From assembly GCA_031288575.1 (NCBI GenBank), contig JAITRD010000209.1, positions 1 to 18,568 on the forward strand: DNA of 18,568 nucleotides. Reading direction: 5' to 3'. Positions 1-5,745 of the stretch are shown here, one piece after another. Positions within the stretch are counted from its first letter, which is position 1. Each line of letters starts with the position of its first letter. Under the pieces are notes generated by a model, which saw nothing but the letters and a program-made list of their open reading frames with translations, had not been told where the DNA came from and searched no databases. A program made the position numbers and the translations under genes. This stretch comes from Treponema sp. (lineage in GTDB: Bacteria; Spirochaetota; Spirochaetia; Treponematales; Breznakiellaceae).

Positions 1-129
1 GATGCCCATCCATAACTCGGCCCAGGGAAGGCCTTCGGTATTATTCTTCCCCAATAAGTTAGGGATCCATTCGGGGGATCCCCAGTCATAGTATTTAATA
101 ATGTTTTGCAGTTTAAAAATAAAATCCAT
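1..129 (-). CDS. manA: Mannose-6-phosphate isomerase, type I (N-terminal 43 codons, cut by window edge)
   Basis: Reading the minus strand from the ATG at 129 gives 43 uninterrupted codons to the window edge. Near residues 14-18 the translation has YDWGS, then IPNLLG, then PWAELWMG, which is the conserved N-terminus of type I (cupin, zinc-dependent) phosphomannose isomerases (YxWGS...PxAELWMG). The family interconverts mannose-6-phosphate and fructose-6-phosphate in the cytoplasm, feeding mannose into glycolysis or supplying GDP-mannose synthesis. The start lies only 5 nt after the zapA stop, with no strong Shine-Dalgarno, so it is probably the next gene of the infC operon and may be translated by coupling. 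The C-terminal part, including most zinc ligands, lies outside the window, so completeness cannot be judged. Confidence 0.85.
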   Translation of the reverse strand, partial: MDFIFKLQNIIKYYDWGSPEWIPNLLGKNNTEGLPWAELWMGI

Positions 130-134
130 ATTTT

Positions 135-449
135 CTAAAAATCATGTTTCAGCAGCGCATTGTCTATGCGGCTTATAAGCTCGAGGGTAAGCTGTTCCGC
201 TTCCTGTTCCTCATGAATTCCCGCCGCTAATTTTGCCGACACAGTATGGCTCTTTTGCAATTCGTCACAGAGCAGATAACCGGTTAAAATCGCTATTTTA
301 AGAGGATCCTTAAGGCCGGTCATATTCTGGGTATTCTCAATGGCGGCACGGTAACGGCCAAGCAGCTCTTCAAGGTAACGGATATCCTCATCGGCGCTGA
401 TTACGATAGAAGTTCCCAATATATCGATACGAAGATCGCCTTTTCCCAT
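135..449 (-). CDS. zapA: Cell division protein ZapA
   Basis: This 104-residue protein has the size and pattern of ZapA: an N-terminal beta segment (RIDILGTSIVIS), an acidic turn followed by DIRYLEELLGRYRAAIE, then DPLKIAILTGYLLCDEL, which matches the family's AIL..L.IADEL helix, and a C-terminal helix rich in E, L and Q that would form the coiled-coil dimer. ZapA bundles FtsZ protofilaments and stabilises the Z ring at midcell. The ATG at 449 is preceded by AGAGG at suitable spacing. The gene lies 9 nt downstream of the ZapB-like gene and 5 nt upstream of manA. Sequence identity within the ZapA family is always low, so the call rests on pattern, length and the neighbouring ZapB-like gene. Confidence 0.8.
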   Translation of the reverse strand: MGKGDLRIDILGTSIVISADEDIRYLEELLGRYRAAIENTQNMTGLKDPLKIAILTGYLLCDELQKSHTVSAKLAAGIHEEQEAEQLTLELISRIDNALLKHDF

Positions 450-458
450 GGGGACCTC

Positions 459-962
459 TTAAAAAATATCGAGTTCCGCGCTGTTTTGGTCCTGATCGTG
501 GTGAATGTCTTCTTCGGTGCCGGCGAAATCTTCTTCCTTATTCTCATCGAAGAGGAATTCCCCCTTTTCCCTTGGATCTTCTCCCGAAGGAAGGTTAGCC
601 TGCCGCAAAGATTCGAAACCGCCGTCCCTTTCATCCTGCCCTTCGGGGGAAGGAACCGCCTGCGCATCCGGGTTTGCCGGGGGCCCGTCATCCTGGGCCC
701 CTTCATGCTGTGCCGGGAAAAAACTTTTTTCTATGGCATCTTCAAATTGGTTAAGCCTCTCGAGGGCGGAAAGAATACCCTCTTCAATACGGCCCTGATC
801 TTCCTTAAAACGCAGGATTAAAGCTTCAAGCTCGTCAATCCGTTTTTGATAGGAATCTATCTTTCCCTTGAGGGCGTTATTTTCTTCAGTTACCTGCTTA
901 ACGAAATTTATTGCCTTGACAACCTTAGTTTCTAACAGTTTGACTTGCTCAAGGGTTACCAT
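459..962 (-). CDS. ZapB-like coiled-coil cell division protein with acidic tail
   Basis: The protein has 167 residues. Residues 3-83 are continuous heptad-like coiled coil starting LEQVKLLETKVVKAI, which closely follows the LExxxxLExKVxxAI opening of E. coli ZapB. Residues about 86-167 are a proline-, glycine- and acid-rich tail (many D, E, Q) that is probably disordered; E. coli ZapB, at about 81 residues, has no such tail. ZapB binds ZapA and links the Z ring to the chromosome terminus. Here the gene sits directly before zapA, which supports a ZapA partner role. It starts at the ATG at 962, 4 nt after the rplT stop, using a GGAG that lies inside the end of rplT. The coiled coil is seen directly; the ZapB assignment is inferred from N-terminal pattern and context. 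A generic coiled-coil protein is the alternative. Confidence 0.65.
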   Translation of the reverse strand: MVTLEQVKLLETKVVKAINFVKQVTEENNALKGKIDSYQKRIDELEALILRFKEDQGRIEEGILSALERLNQFEDAIEKSFFPAQHEGAQDDGPPANPDAQAVPSPEGQDERDGGFESLRQANLPSGEDPREKGEFLFDENKEEDFAGTEEDIHHDQDQNSAELDIF

Positions 963-966
963 GGTT

Positions 967-1326
967 TTAAGCTCCTAAAACCGCTTTTGCCTGGGCGACT
1001 ACGGTCTTAAAGGCCGAAGCGTCTTCAACGGCAAGAAAGGCCAAGGCCTTCCGGTTAATTGTTATCCCCGCTTTATTTAAACCGTCCACCAGCCGGGAAT
1101 AGGAAAGCCCCTCTGCCCGGCAAGCCGCGTTAATGCGGATGATCCAAAGCCTGCGGAAATCCCCTTTACGATCCTTCCGGTCCCGGTAGGCGTAAAAAAG
1201 CCCCTTGGTTACCGCGTCCTTGGCGGTTTTATAGTTGGAATGCCGGCGGCCCCAATAACCCTTTGCCTGTTTTAGTATTTTTTTGCGATGATCCTTTCTC
1301 CGGGACCCATCAACTGCTCTTGACAT
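967..1326 (-). CDS. rplT: 50S ribosomal protein L20
   Basis: This 119-residue basic protein matches L20 along its full length, with the N-terminal RRKDHRKKILKQAKGYWGRR, then YAYRDRK, RRLWIIRINAACR, and the C-terminal YSRLVDGLNKAGI. L20 is an early 23S rRNA-binding assembly protein of the large subunit, and in several bacteria it also represses its own operon by binding the infC leader. The ATG at 1326 has AAGGAG about 7 nt upstream. It lies 10 nt after rpmI in the usual infC-rpmI-rplT order. Confidence 0.98.
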   Translation of the reverse strand: MSRAVDGSRRKDHRKKILKQAKGYWGRRHSNYKTAKDAVTKGLFYAYRDRKDRKGDFRRLWIIRINAACRAEGLSYSRLVDGLNKAGITINRKALAFLAVEDASAFKTVVAQAKAVLGA

Positions 1327-1336
1327 ACTGTGCTCC

Positions 1337-1537
1337 TTATCCGTAGGGTAACAAACGTTTTTTGATTACCGGTACATTATCCGGCGACAATATACCGGCA
1401 TGGCGGAGATTCCGCTTCCGTTTTGAGGACTTCTTGGTAAGAATATGGCGAAGGTTTTGTTTTTTGTATTTTACCTTGCCCGTCCCGGTAAAAGAATAGC
1501 GCTTTGCGGCGCTTTTCTTGGTTTTCATTTTTGGCAT
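1337..1537 (-). CDS. rpmI: 50S ribosomal protein L35
   Basis: At 66 residues this is the normal length for L35. It opens PKMKTKKSAAKRYSFTGTGKVK and has the family's H-ILTKKSSKRKRNLR block, ending in IKKRLLPYG. L35 is a small, highly basic structural protein of the large ribosomal subunit. The ATG at 1537 has an AGAGG-type ribosome binding site. It lies between infC (15 nt upstream) and rplT, the standard arrangement, and there is no sign of a duplicated or zinc-ribbon variant. Confidence 0.97.
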   Translation of the reverse strand: MPKMKTKKSAAKRYSFTGTGKVKYKKQNLRHILTKKSSKRKRNLRHAGILSPDNVPVIKKRLLPYG

Positions 1538-1552
1538 AATGCCACCCTCTGC

Positions 1553-2071
1553 TTATTTCTTAGATTTAGGGCTCAATATCATGGACATAAACCGTCCCTC
1601 CATGGCCGGCGCTTTATCCATCACGTATTCCCCTTCGATACGCTGCAAAACATCCTTAAGGACTTCCAATCCCAATTCGGTATGGGCTAGTTCCCGGCCC
1701 CTAAAACGGACCGTTACCTTAACCTTATTGCCTTCGCCAAGGAATTCCCGAACATGCTTTGACTTAAAATCAAGATCATGCTCGTCAATCTTCGGCTGCA
1801 TGCGGATCTCTTTTAATTTAAGCAATTTCTGCTTCTTTTTTGAATCCCGAACTTTTTTTTCATTCTCAAATTTGAATTTGCCATAGTCCATGATCTTGAC
1901 CACCGGCGGAACCGCTTGAGGGGCGACTTCCACAAGATCAAGACCCTGTTCTCTGGCAATTCCAAGGGCTTCAACGGTGCTGATAATGCCTTGTTGTTCC
2001 CCCTCATCCCGAATGAGACGAACCTCCCGCACCCGAATTTGCTCATTAATCCGTAAATCCTTGTCCGCCAA
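1553..2071 (-). CDS. infC: Translation initiation factor IF-3 (TTG start)
   Basis: IF-3 of 172 residues, full length for the family. The N-domain opens with RINEQIRVREVRLI followed by GEQQGI, the linker has VVKIMDYGKFKFE and a run of K residues, and the C-domain has KEIRMQPKIDEHD and VKVTVRFRGRE. IF-3 binds the 30S subunit, blocks premature 50S joining and checks the start codon and initiator tRNA. The start chosen is TTG at 2071 because AAGGAGGT lies just upstream at 2075-2082, though with a short spacing of about 4 nt. An in-frame ATT, the classic E. coli infC start codon, occurs 9-10 codons upstream but has no ribosome binding site. First gene of the infC-rpmI-rplT-zapB-like-zapA-manA operon. 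Confidence 0.97.
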   Translation of the reverse strand: MADKDLRINEQIRVREVRLIRDEGEQQGIISTVEALGIAREQGLDLVEVAPQAVPPVVKIMDYGKFKFENEKKVRDSKKKQKLLKLKEIRMQPKIDEHDLDFKSKHVREFLGEGNKVKVTVRFRGRELAHTELGLEVLKDVLQRIEGEYVMDKAPAMEGRFMSMILSPKSKK

Positions 2072-2074
2072 CTG

Positions 2075-2082
2075 ACCTCCTT
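2075..2082 (-). promoter_or_regulatory. Shine-Dalgarno of infC
   Basis: AAGGAGGT on the minus strand, complementary to the 16S rRNA 3' end. It fixes the non-ATG start of infC at the TTG ending at 2071. The gap to the start codon is only 3-4 nt, shorter than the usual 5-9. Confidence 0.75.
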
Positions 2083-2093
2083 CGTCGGTTCTT

Positions 2094-2126
2094 CCGGGAA
2101 TTTATTCCCCGAACCTCGGTTCCCGG
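2094..2126 (-). promoter_or_regulatory. Hairpin in the infC leader (candidate regulatory structure)
   Basis: On the minus strand an outer 7-bp stem (CCGGGAA with TTCCCGG) encloses an inner hairpin (CCGA with TCGG, 3-nt loop), followed within 20 nt by the infC ribosome binding site. In E. coli and Bacillus the infC leader is the site of L20 control. A folded leader here is compatible with that, but I cannot show an L20-binding motif. The structure is seen; the function is inferred. Confidence 0.4.
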
Positions 2127-2159
2127 CGCAACGGGATATGCGACGATACCTTAAAACAT

Positions 2160-2189
2160 AGTTTATCAAATAACCGGGCCTTATGTCCA
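2160..2189 (-). promoter_or_regulatory. Candidate promoter of the infC operon
   Basis: On the minus strand, TGGACA (2189-2184) and TAAACT (2165-2160) are separated by 18 nt, five and four matches to the sigma-70 consensus. Transcription would begin about 80 nt before the infC TTG and include the leader hairpin. A competing pair (TTGATA, TATCGT) has a 15-nt spacer and is poorer. The site is weak evidence alone but lies in the only intergenic gap upstream of the operon. Confidence 0.35.
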
Positions 2190-2214
2190 GCCCCCGGAAA
2201 GGAGGAAACAATCT

Positions 2215-2853
2215 TTGTCTTGCGGCATTCTCCCTTCCGTGTTAAGGTTCCCTATGAGCTTGTTTTGTCTGCTGTGGACCCCCCTTTTTTATCTATGGAG
2301 AAATTCCCGGGGTTCGGAGGGCGGTTCCGGTGCGGTATGGGCCCTTTTGCTGGGAAGCATCACGGCTCTGGCGCAATTTTTCCTGGGTTCCCTGGCGGAA
2401 CCCGGAGGATTTGGTTTGTCCCGGTGGATAAATGCCTGTATTGACATTGTTAGCCTGCCTGCGGTACTTCCCTTTATCGTTTATTTTCTGCTTGTTTTTT
2501 TACGGATTGTCCCGTCTTCCGCCCATTGCGGCAATTTTGCCCTGCTCTGGCTTATCCCCCAAGGAGCCATGCGGACGCTAAGCTGGAGCACGCAAAGGGA
2601 TCCCTCTCTTTTGGTATTGGTTCCTTTTCTTTGGACTGCCGTGGCGGCGGGAATTTCCTTTTTTATTGAGCTTATCCTTAGGTCCCCTGTCCCGGGCGTT
2701 GTTTTGGCCCTCTTCGGGCTCCTGCTTTTGCCCTTTGCCGCGGCTGCCGTCTACTGGGCTTTTTTTTCTCAATGGTATCCCCTGGGTTTTATACTGCTCT
2801 TCCTTACCGCCCTGCCTATGGGGATATCCTTCTGCCGGATAAAAAAACAATAG
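2215..2853 (+). CDS. Polytopic membrane protein of unknown function
   Basis: The predicted 212-residue protein is very hydrophobic, with about six membrane segments near residues 15-30, 40-61, 76-98, 131-155, 159-183 and 187-206, and a short basic C-terminus (CRIKKQ). I recognise no family and see no catalytic or transport motif. The start is TTG at 2215, chosen because GGAGG (2201-2205) sits 9 nt upstream; an internal ATG at codon 14 is a possible alternative. It diverges from infC and converges on fba, with its TAG stop touching the stem of the intergenic terminator. Codon use and composition resemble the neighbours, so there is no sign of recent transfer. That it is a real gene rests on the long open frame, the ribosome binding site and the clean transmembrane pattern. 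Confidence 0.7.
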   Translation: MSCGILPSVLRFPMSLFCLLWTPLFYLWRNSRGSEGGSGAVWALLLGSITALAQFFLGSLAEPGGFGLSRWINACIDIVSLPAVLPFIVYFLLVFLRIVPSSAHCGNFALLWLIPQGAMRTLSWSTQRDPSLLVLVPFLWTAVAAGISFFIELILRSPVPGVVLALFGLLLLPFAAAAVYWAFFSQWYPLGFILLFLTALPMGISFCRIKKQ

Positions 2854-2893
2854 GGCGCGGAAAAGGGAAAGAAACCTCCCTTTTCCGCGCCCT
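2841..2893 (-). terminator. Rho-independent terminator of fba, between convergent genes
   Basis: A perfect 17-bp inverted repeat occupies 2852-2868 and 2877-2893 with an 8-nt loop. On the minus strand the stem is followed by TATTG and seven T residues (2847-2841), a classical intrinsic terminator for fba, whose stop is 8 nt away. In the plus direction there is no T tract, so termination of the membrane-protein gene would be weaker. The stem begins inside that gene's stop codon. Confidence 0.9.
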
Positions 2894-2901
2894 GTTCGGG
2901 A

Positions 2902-3900
2902 TTAAGCCTGGCCTGCGGAACCTAAAACGTCAATGTTTTTATGGGCATAAAGCTTTTTCAGTTCATCCCGGGCGGGGCCTAAATATTTACGGGGATCAAA
3001 TTCATCGGGTTTTTCGGCCAGGACTTTGCGGATCAGGGCGGTCATGGCGAGGCGCCCGTCGGAATCAATGTTGATTTTGCAGACCGCGCTTTTAGCGGCC
3101 CGGCGGAGCTGTTCCTCGGGAATTCCTACCGAATCGCTAAGTTTTCCGCCGTATTGTTCAATTATATTAACATATTCTATGGGTACCGATGAGGAGCCGT
3201 GGAGGACGATGGGGAAACCGGGAATCCTTTTTTCGATTTCTTCCAGGATATCAAAACGCAAAGGCGGGGGAATAAGGACCCCGTTGGCGTCCCGGGTACA
3301 TTGTTCGGGTTTAAATTTAGCCCGGCCATGGCTTGTGCCGATGGAAATGGCCAGGGAATCTACCTTGGTGCCCTCAAGGAATTTCTGTACGTCATCAGGC
3401 TGGGTATAATGGCTGTGTTCGGCGGAAACATCGTCCTCTACCCCGGCGAGGACCCCTAATTCTCCTTCTACGCTGACATAATCCTTCTGGGAATGGGCGA
3501 ATTCGCAGACTTTTTTAGTCAAAGCAACGTTTTCCTCAAAGGGAAGATGGGAGCCGTCGATCATTACCGAGGAAAAGCCCGTTTCTATGCAATCCTTGCA
3601 GAGTTCAAAGCTGTCCCCGTGATCGAGGTGGAGGACAATAGGAATGTCATGGCCTAGTTCATGGGCATACTCAACGGCGCCCTTAGCCATGTTTTTCAAC
3701 AAATTCTGGTTTGCATATTTCCGGGCCCCCGAGGAAACCTGGAGGATCACCGGCGATTTGGTTTCCACGCAGGCCTGGATAATGGCCTGCAATTGTTCCA
3801 GATTATTAAAATTGTACGCCGGAAGGGCGTAACCGCCGCTTACCGCCTTTTTAAATAGTTCCACCGTATTAACAAGACCTAACTCTTTATAACTGGTCAT
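2902..3900 (-). CDS. fba: Class II fructose-bisphosphate aldolase
   Basis: This 332-residue enzyme splits fructose-1,6-bisphosphate into dihydroxyacetone phosphate and glyceraldehyde-3-phosphate in cytoplasmic glycolysis, and works in reverse for gluconeogenesis. Class II landmarks appear in order: YNFNNLEQ near 29-36, LHLDHGD near 90-96 with the catalytic Asp93 and zinc-binding His94, VMIDGSHLPFEEN near 112-124, VEGELG near 144-149, ISIGTSHGRAKF with a second zinc His, LHGSSSVP with a third, and KINIDSD. The length fits the longer class II branch. The ATG at 3900 has AAGGAG 5-6 nt upstream and a good promoter behind it. It is a single-gene unit with its own terminator. Having the gene next to flaA genes is, from memory, shared with T. 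pallidum. No defects seen. Confidence 0.97.
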   Translation of the reverse strand: MTSYKELGLVNTVELFKKAVSGGYALPAYNFNNLEQLQAIIQACVETKSPVILQVSSGARKYANQNLLKNMAKGAVEYAHELGHDIPIVLHLDHGDSFELCKDCIETGFSSVMIDGSHLPFEENVALTKKVCEFAHSQKDYVSVEGELGVLAGVEDDVSAEHSHYTQPDDVQKFLEGTKVDSLAISIGTSHGRAKFKPEQCTRDANGVLIPPPLRFDILEEIEKRIPGFPIVLHGSSSVPIEYVNIIEQYGGKLSDSVGIPEEQLRRAAKSAVCKINIDSDGRLAMTALIRKVLAEKPDEFDPRKYLGPARDELKKLYAHKNIDVLGSAGQA

Positions 3901-3931
3901 ACGAACTCCTTAGTTTTGATAGGATATTTCA

Positions 3932-3960
3932 ATAGTATGCCATAGATCATTCTTGGTCAA
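3932..3960 (-). promoter_or_regulatory. Sigma-70-type promoter of fba
   Basis: On the minus strand TTGACC (3960-3955) and TACTAT (3937-3932) are separated by 17 nt, five and four matches to consensus. Transcription would start about 24 nt before the AAGGAG ribosome binding site and ATG of fba. No operator-like repeat is evident between promoter and start. Confidence 0.65.
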
Positions 3961-3974
3961 GAAGCGGGTGTATC

Positions 3975-4898
3975 TTGATCAGCCTCCCATATCCCGTTAT
4001 GGTTCACCTTATGGATGTCCGGCGGTCTTGGAAGTTCCTTGTTGCGGGGTTTCTTTTTTCGTGCCTCATTCTGGGGGGGGGCTTTTTTTATTTCCGTTCC
4101 CCGGTGGTTCTGGTATCCGACGCGGCCTTTGATGCCCTTTACGGCATCCGCAGGACCTGGGAAAAACGTATTTTATTGTCCTTGCGTTTTTTCCGGCAAG
4201 TTAAGATCGTCCTTGCGGCTGAAAACACCGGGGCGGATATGCTGGTCTTTGCCATTGAGGAGGCCCATGGCGCTCCCTATTGTGTTTTATTTCCCTACCG
4301 TTATTTTGAGGCCGCCGGCAGGTATGCCGCCCAATTTTCCCGGATACCGGTGGCGCTTTTCGGCGGAAGGGCGCAGGAAGCGCCGGAAGAAGGAAATTTC
4401 CTTTTTATTCCCACCGATATTCAGCAGGACTTTTACCTGGCGGGGCGCTGCGCCGCGGTTTTTGCCGAAAGCGGCGGGAAAATTCTTTTTTTTCAGGAAA
4501 ATTCAATGCCCGCCGCCATTCGGGAGGCCTTTATGAAGGGTTTGCGGGAACAGGGCTTTGAAGGGGAGCCCCTGTTCCTAAGCGCCGGCGCGGCCTATAG
4601 CGGCTCGGAGCAGCCTGCCTGTGTCGTGATGCTCGGATCGGCGGTCCCTTTCCTCGAACAGCATCCTGATCTGCCGGTTATTCTCTTTTCCTGGATAAAC
4701 CCGAATTTGACCGCCCGGGGAGTAAAAATCATCTTTGATGATTCTCCCTGGGCCATGGCCGCCCGGACCGTATCCATGATAGCCCGGGGGGCAGAGGCAA
4801 GGCCCCTTCGGTCAGATATTTTATTTTTCCAGAGAAGGATGCCGGAAAGGGGGTTTTTGCAAAAAATAACGGATGCGATCGGCACGAATATGCAATAA
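3975..4898 (+). CDS. Membrane-anchored protein resembling a type 1 periplasmic-binding fold
   Basis: The 307-residue product has one hydrophobic N-terminal segment (about residues 18-39) preceded by basic residues, then a soluble domain outside the membrane. That domain alternates short beta strands and helices as in type 1 periplasmic-binding proteins: VVLVSD at the start, IPVALFGG, then FIPTDIQQDFYLAGRCAA, GKILFFQE, and REAFMKGLREQGFEG, which resemble the BMP/LacI-like arrangement of a strand followed by a long helix. LFSC near residues 28-31 is a possible relaxed spirochaete lipobox, but the following residues are still hydrophobic, so a plain anchor is equally likely. The start is uncertain: TTG 3975, ATG 3999 and ATG 4011 are all in frame and none has a good Shine-Dalgarno. 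No transporter genes adjoin, so it would be an orphan. The family call is a fold-level inference. Confidence 0.6.
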   Translation: MISLPYPVMVHLMDVRRSWKFLVAGFLFSCLILGGGFFYFRSPVVLVSDAAFDALYGIRRTWEKRILLSLRFFRQVKIVLAAENTGADMLVFAIEEAHGAPYCVLFPYRYFEAAGRYAAQFSRIPVALFGGRAQEAPEEGNFLFIPTDIQQDFYLAGRCAAVFAESGGKILFFQENSMPAAIREAFMKGLREQGFEGEPLFLSAGAAYSGSEQPACVVMLGSAVPFLEQHPDLPVILFSWINPNLTARGVKIIFDDSPWAMAARTVSMIARGAEARPLRSDILFFQRRMPERGFLQKITDAIGTNMQ

Positions 4899-4912
4899 TT
4901 GCGTTAAGAGGT

Positions 4913-4941
4913 TTGACAAAGATTGTTTGAGGAAATATAAT
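4913..4941 (+). promoter_or_regulatory. Perfect-consensus sigma-70 promoter of the flaA operon
   Basis: TTGACA (4913-4918), a 17-nt spacer and TATAAT (4936-4941) match the housekeeping consensus at all twelve positions. Transcription would start near 4948, giving a leader of about 39 nt with the AAAGGAG ribosome binding site at 4973-4979. FlaA genes of other spirochaetes are reported to use sigma-70 rather than the flagellar sigma-28, and this site agrees. Confidence 0.92.
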
Positions 4942-4986
4942 GCATATAGACTTCATTTCTCTACGATGTGATAAAGGAGTATTGGG

Positions 4987-5730
4987 ATGAAATATGACAG
5001 TTTTAGGGCTGTATGCCTTATCTTTTTGGTCTGCATAGCAGTCGTATCAGCATTTGGTGATGAAAACACCGTCAACCTTGAATCCGTCATTTTAGAAAGC
5101 TTTGATGGGGATTCTGATTATGATTGGAAGGTTGACGCGAGTAAATTTGCTACCAAAACAGACGAAGAAGCATTTCCTAAATTGAGTTATGTTTCCAGTT
5201 GGCCGGCGGCCATTTTTGGCGCAAACCGGGAAGGAAAGGATCTTAAAAGTTTGGGCATATGGGGCCGTTTTGATCGCCGGGGTTATAACTGGATTGATGT
5301 GTACCCGGTAGCCGGCGGCGGCGGAGACGGCGCAGAGGCTGTTGAGATCCCGATACCCGGCCGGGTTCAGTATTTGGATACGTGGGTATGGGGTTCAAAT
5401 CTGAATTATTATGTGGAAGCCTATATTCGGGACCTGCACGGGGTGGTACATAGCATTTATATGGGCCATATTAACTATACAGGATGGAAAAACCTCCGGG
5501 CGACGGTTCCCCATAATATTCCCCAGTCCAAAAAGGTGCTTCCCCGGCTTGCGCCTTTAACCTTTGTGAAATTCCGTATCTGGACCCAGCCGAACGAACC
5601 GGTGAATAATTTTTATATTTATTTTGATCAATTTAAAGTGGTTACGGATACTTTTGAACTCAATTATGATGGTGATGAGCTGGCAGATCCTGTGCGGGTA
5701 CAGGAACTCTGGAGCGGCAATTCTAATTAA
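4987..5730 (+). CDS. flaA: Flagellar filament outer layer protein FlaA (first paralogue)
   Basis: This 247-residue protein has a Sec signal peptide (basic start, hydrophobic 8-22, likely cleavage after VVSA at residue 22), consistent with export to the periplasm. FlaA forms part of the outer layer around the FlaB core of spirochaete periplasmic flagella and stiffens the filament. Family features seen include ESFDGDSDYDW near the mature N-terminus, the LDTWVWGSNLNYYVEAYIRD strand pair, IYMGHINYTGWK, and the C-terminal FYIYFDQFKVVTDTFE. The ATG is preceded by AAAGGAG at 7 nt and a consensus promoter. The second flaA follows after 15 nt, so both are co-transcribed. It is a FlaA family member with high confidence; which numbered FlaA of T. 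pallidum it matches is not decided here. Confidence 0.92.
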   Translation: MKYDSFRAVCLIFLVCIAVVSAFGDENTVNLESVILESFDGDSDYDWKVDASKFATKTDEEAFPKLSYVSSWPAAIFGANREGKDLKSLGIWGRFDRRGYNWIDVYPVAGGGGDGAEAVEIPIPGRVQYLDTWVWGSNLNYYVEAYIRDLHGVVHSIYMGHINYTGWKNLRATVPHNIPQSKKVLPRLAPLTFVKFRIWTQPNEPVNNFYIYFDQFKVVTDTFELNYDGDELADPVRVQELWSGNSN

Positions 5731-5745
5731 GGAGGCCTGTTAAAA

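Noticed and set aside
486..821. Plus-strand open frames opposite the ZapB-like gene
   Set aside because: Two mutually overlapping frames of low-complexity composition; the minus-strand frame has operon context, a ribosome binding site and coiled-coil pattern.
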